Source: an uncultured Erythrobacter sp.
GTDB taxonomy: Bacteria; Pseudomonadota; Alphaproteobacteria; Sphingomonadales; Sphingomonadaceae
NCBI GenBank assembly: GCA_947488325.1
Contig: CANKYZ010000008.1
Location: forward strand, 107,390 to 171,389
Direction: 5' to 3'
Length of the DNA: 64,000 nucleotides
Shown here in pieces: positions 46,961-55,487 of the stretch. A model generated the notes under the pieces. It saw nothing but the letters and a program-made list of their open reading frames with translations, was not told the DNA's origin and did not search any database. A program made the position numbers and the translations under genes. Each line of letters starts with the position of its first letter. The first letter of the stretch is position 1.

Positions 46961-47722
46961 CTACCGATGCCGCAATTCGCCTAGCGAGGAAGCTCGTAAT
47001 GCAGCGGTCACCCGGTTGTCGACATCAAGCTTCCTGAAAGCACGTTCCAAGTAGGTGATGACGCTAGTCTCGCTGACCTGCAAAATGTCTGCGATCACAC
47101 CATTGCTCTTGCCCTCTGCTACCCAAGAGAGAACTTCCCGTTCACGCGGTGAAAGGCTTACATTGGGATTGACGGGTTCTTGCAAGAGCTGACAATAACG
47201 CTGGTGTGCCACCTGACCGTAGAGCTGAATATTCGCCATTTCGGCTTCACTAAAGTCTGGTTTCTTGGGCCCAAAGCCTATGGACACATAGCCTTGGCGC
47301 CCGTTCGGGCCATATGTTGGAAAGTGTAGGCCCGTGCCGACTTTGCTTGCGGCATACTCGAGGTACTCACGTTCGGCCTTGCTCATCCTCCTCCTCGGGG
47401 GCGCAGGTTCATCCCACCATCGTGCCTTGCCACCAGAAAGTGTTTCCTGGATCGTTGGGTCAATCTGGACGACCCGATTGTCCTTAAAATGACTGACCAA
47501 GTCTGCTGGAAATCCCACGCAAATAATGTTGAGGCCGATCGGTTCGCCCGAACCGATCGATGGTAAGTGATGATATGCGATTGCATCTGCGCCGATACGC
47601 AATGCAAATCGGAGACAAAGAAGATTGAGGTGCGCGATCTTCTCGCAAGCCAAGGCCGACTCTTTGAAGTCGTTGAGCAACTCGCCTGGGAGTGATCTGA
47701 CAAATGTTCGACTGGACTGCAT
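46961..47722 (-). CDS. LuxR-family regulator with autoinducer-binding domain (LuxR solo)
   Basis: A 253-residue regulator. Residues about 20-180 form the acyl-homoserine-lactone-binding domain: VVQIDPTIQ holds the Asp-Pro pair, GGKARWWDE a Trp, and GYVSIGFG the Gly-rich strand of TraR/LasR-like domains. The C-terminal HTH is LSPREREVLSWVAEGKSN with ILQVSETSVITYLERAFRKL. No luxI-type synthase lies in the window, so it would respond to an outside or distant signal. GAGG precedes the ATG. Divergent from the glycine-zipper gene by 108 bases. Confidence 0.9.
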   Translation of the reverse strand: MQSSRTFVRSLPGELLNDFKESALACEKIAHLNLLCLRFALRIGADAIAYHHLPSIGSGEPIGLNIICVGFPADLVSHFKDNRVVQIDPTIQETLSGGKARWWDEPAPPRRRMSKAEREYLEYAASKVGTGLHFPTYGPNGRQGYVSIGFGPKKPDFSEAEMANIQLYGQVAHQRYCQLLQEPVNPNVSLSPREREVLSWVAEGKSNGVIADILQVSETSVITYLERAFRKLDVDNRVTAALRASSLGELRHR

Positions 47723-47830
47723 CCGGCCTCTATAGCCCTAAATCCAACTCTTTGTCGGAAAGTTGTAGGACAATCATTTCCGCTCGATGCTGGTAGGTTA
47801 CCTTGGGTTTCGTAGGAAGGGAGGAGCGAT

Positions 47831-48250
47831 ATGTCTCGAGCGGTTGCGCGTTTAGGCGCGGGTTTTTTGATGGCGGTCATAGCTGCCACCTTCACAGTTT
47901 CGCCTACTGTAGCGCAGGATCGCGCCGACCGCTCCGATGAACGCGACTACTACCGTTATTGTGAACAGCGCGCGCGGGATTTCTCAGGCTATAACGGTCG
48001 TGTGCCCGGTAGCTATAGTCGTCGCAATCGAGCGCTTGAAGGCGCCGCTCGCGGAGCAGCTGGCGGAACCATAGAAGGGTTCATTCGCGGCGAGGATCGT
48101 CGCGAACGCCGCGAGCGCAGGCGTAGAGGTGCGATTATCGGCGGTATCATCGGAGCCATCGCTGACGGTGCGGAAAAGCGGAAGGAGCAACGCCGTGCCC
48201 GCACTTACCGACTTGAATTGGATGCATGCATGCGTGCGGGAGGATTTTGA
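47831..48250 (+). CDS. Secreted glycine-zipper protein, hypothetical
   Basis: A 139-residue exported protein. Signal peptide (FLMAVIAATFTVSPTVAQ) is followed by a charged region with YYRYCEQRARD, then alanine/glycine-rich GAARGAAGGTIEG, an Arg/Glu block (EDRRERRERRRR) and a second glycine-zipper helix GAIIGGIIGAIADG. Such proteins often oligomerise in the envelope. A conserved-looking final Cys is in ELDACMRAGGF. Strong RBS AGGGAGGAG. Its TGA overlaps the ATG of the next gene. Confidence 0.75.
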   Translation: MSRAVARLGAGFLMAVIAATFTVSPTVAQDRADRSDERDYYRYCEQRARDFSGYNGRVPGSYSRRNRALEGAARGAAGGTIEGFIRGEDRRERRERRRRGAIIGGIIGAIADGAEKRKEQRRARTYRLELDACMRAGGF

Positions 48251-48609
48251 TGTCTGTATTGTCGAAATGGAAGATGGCCGTTGCCCTTGCAAGTGGATTG
48301 TCTCTGAGCACGATCCCGGTTGCAGGTGCACAAGAAAGTACTCGCGGGCAGGAGGGTGATTATACTTCGCTCAGCTCTGATGAGCCGGTTGAACTGACTA
48401 CGCTCAAGTGCTGGGACGTGACGACCTTGAACGAGGACGACCGCGCCTTTGTCATGGTGCTACTCTATGGCTACGCGAAGGGCGTCACCGGGCAGTCGAG
48501 CCTGGCCCCACGAGGCATTCAAGTCGCTGTGGTGAACACTATGATGGAATGCGTCGACAAGCCCGACGATTTGATCCTTGAAGTGCTCAAAACGCATATC
48601 CGCGACTAA
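48250..48609 (+). CDS. HdeA/HdeB-like small periplasmic protein
   Basis: A 119-residue exported protein with signal peptide (WKMAVALASGLSLSTIPVAGAQ). The mature part is helical with two cysteines about 54 residues apart (LKCWDVTTLNEDDRAFVMVLLYGYAKG and NTMMECVDK), the pattern of HdeA/HdeB acid-stress chaperones. The ATG at 48250 shares a base with the stop of the previous gene, so they are coupled. Family call rests on the Cys pattern and the GY-G helix; the function could differ. Confidence 0.65.
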   Translation: MSVLSKWKMAVALASGLSLSTIPVAGAQESTRGQEGDYTSLSSDEPVELTTLKCWDVTTLNEDDRAFVMVLLYGYAKGVTGQSSLAPRGIQVAVVNTMMECVDKPDDLILEVLKTHIRD

Positions 48610-49112
48610 ACCATGTTCATGCTCATCGCGAGCTGACTTGCAAAGAGTAGCGCGAATGTCACTCCAGCGGCTGCGAGCGCTGTTACGAAGCGCCTCCGTT
48701 TGCTTTCCCGCAGGTTTGATACTGCGATGAGTTCTTCCGCAATTTCATCGACGGGATCACACTCCTCGGCTGCGCTAATTAGCTGTTTTGCGGAAGCGTA
48801 CCGATCGGGGTGAAGGTAGAAGATGTGCTTTCGTTCACCCTGCGGATCGGCGAGATGGGCCTTTCGTTTTGGATAAAGGACGTATCCAAAAAGCGCGATT
48901 GGCAGAATGACAATTAGCCAGGCAATAATGATAGTCATCAGCCCACCCTCGGCCTGATTTGACGCCAGCGTCCCGATATCGCCGATGACATTCAAGGCGA
49001 AGATATAGCCTACGCCCACAATTTGAGCTTTGGTGTCGTATGCGCGCACCGAAATTTGAGCCTCATCAAGACTGTCCTTGAGCAGTGCAAATGTCTCATC
49101 TCTCGAGCTCAT
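48606..49112 (-). CDS. Small membrane protein resembling Pycsar effector PycTM
   Basis: A 168-residue protein. Layout: amphipathic N-helix ending in AYDTKAQ, a weak helix (VGVGYIFALNVIGDIG), a strong helix (TIIIAWLIVILPIALFGYVL) followed by YPKRK, a hydrophilic middle (IFYLHPDRYASAKQLISAA, then CDPVDEIAEELIAVSNLRESKRRRF) and a C-terminal helix. The TKA motif after the first helix, the PKR after the second and the DPxxEIAEE...KxxRF block are the pattern of the PycTM (DUF5706-type) domain, which in Pycsar defence perforates the inner membrane on binding a cyclic pyrimidine nucleotide. No nucleotide cyclase is nearby. Assignment by pattern only. Confidence 0.5.
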   Translation of the reverse strand: MSSRDETFALLKDSLDEAQISVRAYDTKAQIVGVGYIFALNVIGDIGTLASNQAEGGLMTIIIAWLIVILPIALFGYVLYPKRKAHLADPQGERKHIFYLHPDRYASAKQLISAAEECDPVDEIAEELIAVSNLRESKRRRFVTALAAAGVTFALLFASQLAMSMNMV

Positions 49113-49133
49113 ACGTTGTTGCCTACATCCTGC

Positions 49134-49712
49134 TCAGTTAGGCGGAAAGCCCGCCAGAATAGCCTTGGTATCTTCAGCTGCGGTGTTGGTTTCGCCTCGC
49201 AACTCAGACCGGGTGAGATTGCGCTCACCGACACCATGCCAAACTGGCGTACGCCGTTCCACGTCATAGACGTCCACCGACAATGTCCCCTCAGTGTATT
49301 CGCGAACTTCTGTGCGCATTGGAGGCATGGTTGGAATGCGTGGGAAATAGGCATTGCCCCAATTCCAACGTGCGCGTTCGGCCCAAAAGAAGTCAGGTGT
49401 TTGACGAATATCCGTTCCATCACGGGTGCCGATTGTAAAAGAGACGGCAAAGTCAGCGTCGGCAACGTTTTCCGTGAAGCGGTATCCTTTGGCGGTCAGA
49501 TCTTCGCGGATAGCACGCTCTACTTGTGCTGAGATTATCGCGGGCACGAGGCGGTCACCGAACACGACCATCGGGCTTTCGCCTGCCCATGCAAACGTTT
49601 TGTACTCGGTGAAGTTCTGAGACTGATCGAAGTCGGTGGTGATGTTTCCGGTCGTTGCACAGGCCGAGAGTGCGAGCGCGGTTCCTGCTATCCAAATCGA
49701 GATTGTCTTCAT
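49134..49712 (-). CDS. DUF4136 lipoprotein
   Basis: A 192-residue lipoprotein of the DUF4136 family. Lipobox LSAC near residue 18; then DFDQSQNFTEYKTFAWAG, the family's hallmark start, VERAIREDLTAKGYRF, and ADFAVSFTIGTRD. Function unknown; family members are often near envelope or efflux genes. GGAGG lies just ahead of the ATG. It is the last gene of the RND/GltS operon, 24 bases behind gltS. Confidence 0.88.
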   Translation of the reverse strand: MKTISIWIAGTALALSACATTGNITTDFDQSQNFTEYKTFAWAGESPMVVFGDRLVPAIISAQVERAIREDLTAKGYRFTENVADADFAVSFTIGTRDGTDIRQTPDFFWAERARWNWGNAYFPRIPTMPPMRTEVREYTEGTLSVDVYDVERRTPVWHGVGERNLTRSELRGETNTAAEDTKAILAGFPPN

Positions 49713-49736
49713 GGTAGGGCCTCCTGTTTGACCGGA

Positions 49737-50954
49737 CTAAAGCGATAAGAAAAACTGGATCAGAAACGCGTTTGCTACATCCACGAAGAACGCGCCGACC
49801 AGCGGCACAATGATGAAAGCTGTTGGCGCAGGACCGTGCGATTTCGTCACGGCTGACATGTTCGCAATAGCGGTCGGTGTTGCGCCAAGGCAGAAGCCGG
49901 CGAAGCCTGCCGACAAAACGGCCGCGAAGTAGTTTCGTCCCATCAGCGGGAAAACAACGAACAGTATGAATAGCACTGCGACAATGACCTGAGCAGCCAA
50001 GATACCAAATAGTGGCCCGGCAAGCCCCGCCACTTCCCAAAGCTGCATTCCCATCAGCGACATTGCGATGAAGAGACCAAGTGAAAAGTCGGAAATCAGG
50101 GCCAGACCTTTCGAGCCTGTCGGCCACGCCACGTTCTTGAACAGCATCGGGACGGTGTTGGTCATCAGGATTGCAACCATCATGCAGGAGACGAAAAGCG
50201 GAAGCTTCAGGCCCAATTCCGCAATGATAATATTCAGGACGTATCCGAAGATCATCGCGATATGGATGACAAGGATGGCACCCATAAGGTTGAGATGGGT
50301 GATCGACGTTGCGTCCTGCTTGTCTCGCTCGATCCCGACAAGCAGATCGCCGTCTACTTCTGATCGCAGTTTGTAGCGGGACAGCAGAAATTTCGCGATT
50401 GGACCGCCGAGAAGGCTCGCTATGACAAGGCCGATTGTTGCGGCAGCCACTCCGATCTCAAGAGCATTGTCGACACCTTGCTCATCCAAAATCGTCGGTG
50501 CCCAGGCGATTGCTGTGCCGTGCCCTCCTGCAAGCGAGGCTGATCCGACAAGCACACCCACACCACTCGGCTGCCCCATCGCTGCGGCCGCTGCATATCC
50601 GATAGTATCTTGCACCGCGAGATAGCCGAGTGTCAGCATTAGAAAGATCAGTAACGGTTTGCCCCCAGCCAGGAGCTGAGCAAAGCGGGCGTTTATGCCG
50701 ATGGTCGTGAAGAAATATATGAGCAGGATGTCGCGCACATAGAGGCTGAACTCGATCTCCAGATCAAATGCGAGGTATGCAAGCAGGCCAAGAAGCGACG
50801 CGACGATCCCACCAGTCACTGGCTCAGGTATGTTGTATTTCTTGAGGAACTCGATGCGGTCGGTGACTTTGATCCCGACGAACAGGACAATGATTCCGAG
50901 CGTTAGAGTGACGAAATCATCGATCTGAAGAATTTTACCGTCGACAAACTCCAC
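49737..50954 (-). CDS. gltS: Sodium/glutamate symporter
   Basis: A 405-residue transporter of the GltS (ESS) family importing glutamate with Na+. LTLGIIVLFVGIKVTDRIEFLKKYNIPEPVTGGIVASL is the diagnostic N-terminus (seen here in two pieces), GSASLAGGHGTAIAWAP is the first re-entrant loop with GGHGT, and GFCLGATPTAIANMSAVT the second. About ten helices. Start is a GTG at 50954, six bases after the outer-membrane factor gene, so it is translated within the efflux operon, an unusual place. Confidence 0.9.
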   Translation of the reverse strand: MEFVDGKILQIDDFVTLTLGIIVLFVGIKVTDRIEFLKKYNIPEPVTGGIVASLLGLLAYLAFDLEIEFSLYVRDILLIYFFTTIGINARFAQLLAGGKPLLIFLMLTLGYLAVQDTIGYAAAAAMGQPSGVGVLVGSASLAGGHGTAIAWAPTILDEQGVDNALEIGVAAATIGLVIASLLGGPIAKFLLSRYKLRSEVDGDLLVGIERDKQDATSITHLNLMGAILVIHIAMIFGYVLNIIIAELGLKLPLFVSCMMVAILMTNTVPMLFKNVAWPTGSKGLALISDFSLGLFIAMSLMGMQLWEVAGLAGPLFGILAAQVIVAVLFILFVVFPLMGRNYFAAVLSAGFAGFCLGATPTAIANMSAVTKSHGPAPTAFIIVPLVGAFFVDVANAFLIQFFLSL

Positions 50955-50960
50955 GCGGTG

Positions 50961-52388
50961 CTACTCGCTCGGATCTGAAGTTGACTGATCACGCGTCCGC
51001 CAGTCGCCACCGAGCGCCAGGCTCAGCTCAATATACTGGTTGAGCTGTGCTCTGCGCAGCGACAGCAAGCTACTCTCCGCGCCGAATACGCGCTGTTGCA
51101 CGCCCAGGACGTCGAACAGATCGATCTCACCCTGTCCATATTGCAGATTAGAAAGGCGCAGAGCGTTGCGCGAGCGATCAGCGGCAAGCTCCAGTGCCCC
51201 GCGGCGCTCTCGCAGGAACACTCCGCGATCGAGTGCAGACTCAACCTCCGTGAAGGCATTGATCGCGGCATCGGCATAGATCGCGACTGTGGCATCGACA
51301 TCAGCTTGTGCGATATCCACTTGCGCGTCGAGCGCCCCGCCTTGGAAAATGGGTGCAAGCAGGTTCCCCGCAATTGTCCAAGCGATATTGGCGGGGTCGA
51401 GCACATTTTCGAGTTCCGAAGAAGCCCCACCTATGGACGAAGACAGCGAAAGGCTTGGCAGGCGCGCAGCACGGGCAATCGACAGGGAATTGAGCGCAGC
51501 CGCCACATCGCGTTCGGCAGCGATAATATCGGGACGACGTTCAAGCAGTTCGGACGGTAGCCCTGCGCCCGGTTCATGTGGCAATGCGGGAAGCCTATCA
51601 GCAGTATCTAGCAAGCCTGCCGGATAGCGCCCTACAAGCGCTTCAAGCGCTCGAAGCGCCTCGATCTCTCCATTTTGAGCTGCAGCGAGGCTGTCACGTG
51701 CAGATTGCAGGTCAGCTTCGGCGAGCGAGACATCAAATTCCGATGCAAAGCCGTACTGATACCGAAGCTCGACGATCCTGAATATCTCAGTCAGCGCGTC
51801 GACAATGCCACTGGCAACCGCTGCTTGCTCTCGGGATTCAATGACGAGGAAGTATGTTCGCGCGACGGACGCAGCTATAGAGTATTGGGCGAAAACGTAG
51901 TCAGCTTCTGCTGCTTGGGCGCTGGCTATCGCTGCTGCTTGGCCAGCTTCAATCCTTCCCCACAGATCCACTTCGTAGGTGACTTGTAAGCCCACTGAAT
52001 AGCGTGAATTGCTTCCCGGTCCGTCGATGATCTCTGTCCGTGTCGCGTCCGTAGATGCACCAACGGCTGGTAATAATGGCGCACCAGCTTGACGCACGAG
52101 CGCATTCGCCCGGCGGACACTGGCTGCCGCCGCCTGAAGGTTGCGGTTGTTCCGCTGCGCTCCCTCAACCAGCGCCGTCAGAGTAGGATCATTGAAAGCG
52201 GCGATCCAACCCACATCGACTTCGCCAACCCGCTCGCGCACAGATGTCCAGTGATCTGGCGCAATCGGCGTGCTTTCTGCTGTGAGCGTTGCTGCACGCT
52301 CATCATTGACGGCGCGGACGGTGGTGCAGCCCGATATTATACCGACCATCGCGACTACTGCGGTTAGTTTGACTGCGTGCTTACTCAT
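50961..52388 (-). CDS. Outer-membrane efflux factor, NodT family (RND pump)
   Basis: A 475-residue outer-membrane lipoprotein channel. Lipobox ISGC near residue 21; PSELLERRPDIIAAERDVAAAL is the NodT signature in the second half; NLLAPIFQGGALDAQVDIAQ marks the second repeat. It overlaps the RND gene by four bases and completes the tripartite pump with the adaptor at 55488-56558. It is the second such factor in the window (the other is at 17181-18620 with the ABC pump). Confidence 0.93.
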   Translation of the reverse strand: MSKHAVKLTAVVAMVGIISGCTTVRAVNDERAATLTAESTPIAPDHWTSVRERVGEVDVGWIAAFNDPTLTALVEGAQRNNRNLQAAAASVRRANALVRQAGAPLLPAVGASTDATRTEIIDGPGSNSRYSVGLQVTYEVDLWGRIEAGQAAAIASAQAAEADYVFAQYSIAASVARTYFLVIESREQAAVASGIVDALTEIFRIVELRYQYGFASEFDVSLAEADLQSARDSLAAAQNGEIEALRALEALVGRYPAGLLDTADRLPALPHEPGAGLPSELLERRPDIIAAERDVAAALNSLSIARAARLPSLSLSSSIGGASSELENVLDPANIAWTIAGNLLAPIFQGGALDAQVDIAQADVDATVAIYADAAINAFTEVESALDRGVFLRERRGALELAADRSRNALRLSNLQYGQGEIDLFDVLGVQQRVFGAESSLLSLRRAQLNQYIELSLALGGDWRTRDQSTSDPSE

Positions 52389-55300
52389 ACGACCGCTCCT
52401 CCTTCCACTTCGGAAGGATCATCTGTTCCAGCGGTCTCATCAGCCGTGATCCCGAATGCCTTGGCATAGAAGACCGGAAGAATGATGAGCGTCAGGACCG
52501 TTGCAAAGGTCAGGCCGAACACGAGTACCACAGCCATCGACTTGAAGAATGCATCAAGGAACAGCGGAATAACACCAAGCACCGTGGTGAGCGAACCCAT
52601 CATGACCGGGCGAACACGGCTTGCGGCCGAGTCCAGCACTGCATCGAAGCGCGGTTTTCCCTCTCTGATTTCGAGGTCCATTTGATCGACCAGCACGATG
52701 GCATTCTTGATGAGCAGGCCGGACAATGACAGCAGCCCGAGGATCGCCATGAATTCCATTGCCGTGTCCGTAACCAGCAACCCGATCACCACTCCGATCA
52801 AAGCCAGCGGTACGATGAGCCAGATGACAAGCGGTTGTTTAAGTGAATTGAAGAGTACGACCACGACGAGGACCATCGCAAGAAAACCGAGCGGCAGCGT
52901 GCTCGCGAGGCTTTCATTTGCCTCCGCACTGTCGCCGAATTCGCCGTTCCATTTGAGTGCGTAGCCATCAGGTAGTGGAATGTCTTCGATCTGTGGGCGC
53001 AGCCGTTCAAACAGTGTTGAGGCCAAATCGCCAGGAAGCGGGTCAGCTTGCGCATTGATAGTCAATACCCGATCAACCCGACGCAGCTTTGCATTCTGCC
53101 AAACCGTTTCGAAGCCGCTCACAACCTCGAGGATTGGCACGGCCTGCCCTGATGTCTGGCTGAAGATTTGGATCCCTCGCAGCGAAGCCTCATCGAGCCG
53201 CTCGCGCGCAGGAGCCCGTGAAATGATGCGGATCAGCTGGTCGCCCTCGCGATAGACGCCAACGTCGCGACCCGAGAAATTTGTGCGCAGGGCGTTTGCC
53301 AAGTCTTCTCTGGATATTCCAAGCCGCCGCCCGCTGTTTTCGTCATATTTGACCTCGACCACGCTAACCGGCTGACGCCAATCATCCTTGATCGAGATGG
53401 CACGCCCATCTGCTGCCATGACTGCCTTGGCCTGATCAGCAAGACCGCGAAGCACAGTCGGATCGGGTCCGGAGAATTCTGCTTCGATTTTTGAACCGCC
53501 GCCCGGCCCTAACTGGAATTGCCAGACCTTCGCTTGCGCATCGGGAAAGTTTGCGTCGATATGGCTTTGAATTTGCGGAAGCAGGCCCGCAATTACATCG
53601 TAGCTTTCGGTTTTAATCAAAAATTGCCCATAGGCTGCACTAGGAGACTCCGGGGCGTAAACGAGCATGTACCGGAGCGTGCCTTGGCCCACGAGAGTTT
53701 GGATGCCTTCAATTCCCTCAAGCTCGGACAGGTAGCCTTCAAGCTCGCGCATGTTGGTATCGGTGACCAAAATATCCGTGCCCTCGGGCATCGAGAAATC
53801 GACGACGATTTGGGGACTGGTCGAGGGCGGAAAGAAGCCGGATTTCACAAAACCGAACCCGACTATCGCAAGAACGAACATGCCCACCACACCGATGATC
53901 GCTAGCTTCGATTTAGCTAGCACCTGCCGCATGAGGGAGCGGTAACGCGCGAAAAAGGGATGTTCTGGTTTCTCCTCGACAGGACCTTCACTCTCTTGAA
54001 AAAGCATATCGGCGAGGAGCGGCACTGCGGTGATCGCAAAAATCCAGCTGAACAGCAGCGAGATCATCACAACCCAGAACAAGTCACCGGTAAACTCCGC
54101 CGTCGAGCCAGGCGCAAACCCAATGGGCGCGAACGCAATTATGCCGACCAACGTCCCGCCCAAAAGCGGCCATTTGGTCCGCTGGACGATCTCCTTGGCG
54201 ATATCCAGCTTCTTGCGCCCTTGCTGCGTGCCGACGAGAATCCCCTCGGTTACAACGATGGCGTTGTCGACCAGCATGCCCAGCGCAATTATCAGCGCGC
54301 CGAGCGAGATACGGTGCATCGGGATGCCCCAGACAAACATAACCGCCAGCGTTGCAGCAATGGTGATGATCAGCGTGGCCCCGATGATGATCGCCGAACG
54401 AAGCCCCATGAAGAAAAACAGTGTTACGAGCACAATCACGAGCGCCGCGACGACGTTGATGGCGAAGTTGGAAACCGCTTCGCTCGTTATCTTGCCTTGA
54501 TGATAGAACTCGTGAATCGCGATGCCAAGCGGGCGCAATGCCTCGGTTCCTGCGAGCTTTGCATCAATGCCTTCGCCCATCTTCGATACATTGGCACCGG
54601 AGATATTTGACACGCCGATTGCGATCGCAGGCTCGCCGTTCCAACGCACGATGTTTGCGGGAGGATCGATGTAATCGCGGGTAACGTCAGCGACATCGCG
54701 CAGGGTGACGATATTGCCGGTTGTGGCGGTGGAAACAACCAGATTGCGGATTGCCTCTACAGAGCCCACCTCTCCGGTGATTTGAAGAAGGTTCCTTCTA
54801 TCTACGAACTTGATGTCCCCTGCGGACACAACCGAATTTTGCTGCGAAAGGTCAGCGTAAATCTGTTCGACTGAAAGGCCCAGCGCATTGGCCCTTTCGC
54901 GCGATACTTCAACGTAGATCGCTTCTTGTTGCGCACCAAAAACACTGACCTTAGCCACGTCGTCAACTTCGAGCAGATCGGTGCGGAGCGAGCGAACATA
55001 TTCATATGTTTCAGCGGATGAATACCCGTCGCCTGTGACCAGGTAGAGCAAGCCATAGACATCACCAAAATCGTCAGCCACGTATGGCGTGCTGGCCCCC
55101 GGTGGGAGCTGACCGCTCGCATCGTTCACCTTGTTGCGCAGCTTGGTCCAGATCAGCTGCAAGTCAGCTTTCGTCGGCGAGGCACTGTAGAGAATATCTA
55201 CGCTAATTTCCGATTTGCCTGCCGATGACACAGACCGGACCTCGTCGACCTCGCCCAATTGCTGAATGGCGCTTTCCAGCGTTTCGGTGACTTCGTTCGC

Positions 55301-55477
55301 GACCTCTTCGGGCGTTGCTCCCGGATACTGAGTGATCACCTGCGCGGTCCGAATCGTGAACTCAGGGTCCTCAAACCGAGCGATATTTTGATAGCTGTAC
55401 CAACCACCTGCCATCACCAAGGCGATGATGATGAACATAATCAGACGGTTTTTAATCGAGAATTCAGCTGGCCCCAT
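52385..55477 (-). CDS. RND efflux transporter permease
   Basis: A 1030-residue proton-driven resistance-nodulation-division pump with 12 membrane helices and two large periplasmic loops. IARFEDPEFTIRTAQVITQYPGATPEEV is the family opening (a subgroup with FEDPEF); GALIIALGMLVDNAIVV holds the helix-4 acids of the proton relay; GFLAMVLVVVVLFNSLKQPL and the ENAIVLVDQ-like KNAIVLVDQMD follow in the second half. Substrate is unknown; drugs, dyes or lipids are possible. It lies 10 bases after the adaptor gene. Confidence 0.95.
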   Translation of the reverse strand: MGPAEFSIKNRLIMFIIIALVMAGGWYSYQNIARFEDPEFTIRTAQVITQYPGATPEEVANEVTETLESAIQQLGEVDEVRSVSSAGKSEISVDILYSASPTKADLQLIWTKLRNKVNDASGQLPPGASTPYVADDFGDVYGLLYLVTGDGYSSAETYEYVRSLRTDLLEVDDVAKVSVFGAQQEAIYVEVSRERANALGLSVEQIYADLSQQNSVVSAGDIKFVDRRNLLQITGEVGSVEAIRNLVVSTATTGNIVTLRDVADVTRDYIDPPANIVRWNGEPAIAIGVSNISGANVSKMGEGIDAKLAGTEALRPLGIAIHEFYHQGKITSEAVSNFAINVVAALVIVLVTLFFFMGLRSAIIIGATLIITIAATLAVMFVWGIPMHRISLGALIIALGMLVDNAIVVTEGILVGTQQGRKKLDIAKEIVQRTKWPLLGGTLVGIIAFAPIGFAPGSTAEFTGDLFWVVMISLLFSWIFAITAVPLLADMLFQESEGPVEEKPEHPFFARYRSLMRQVLAKSKLAIIGVVGMFVLAIVGFGFVKSGFFPPSTSPQIVVDFSMPEGTDILVTDTNMRELEGYLSELEGIEGIQTLVGQGTLRYMLVYAPESPSAAYGQFLIKTESYDVIAGLLPQIQSHIDANFPDAQAKVWQFQLGPGGGSKIEAEFSGPDPTVLRGLADQAKAVMAADGRAISIKDDWRQPVSVVEVKYDENSGRRLGISREDLANALRTNFSGRDVGVYREGDQLIRIISRAPARERLDEASLRGIQIFSQTSGQAVPILEVVSGFETVWQNAKLRRVDRVLTINAQADPLPGDLASTLFERLRPQIEDIPLPDGYALKWNGEFGDSAEANESLASTLPLGFLAMVLVVVVLFNSLKQPLVIWLIVPLALIGVVIGLLVTDTAMEFMAILGLLSLSGLLIKNAIVLVDQMDLEIREGKPRFDAVLDSAASRVRPVMMGSLTTVLGVIPLFLDAFFKSMAVVLVFGLTFATVLTLIILPVFYAKAFGITADETAGTDDPSEVEGGAVV

Positions 55478-55487
55478 TGATCAAGCC

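Noticed and set aside
47731..47790. TTGTC...GACAA inverted repeat between the LuxR gene and the glycine-zipper gene as a lux box
   Set aside because: The arms are only five bases and do not resemble the known lux-box consensus.
54030..54610. Long plus-strand frames opposite the RND permease gene
   Set aside because: Shadows of the minus-strand gene in high-GC DNA; no start signal or family similarity.
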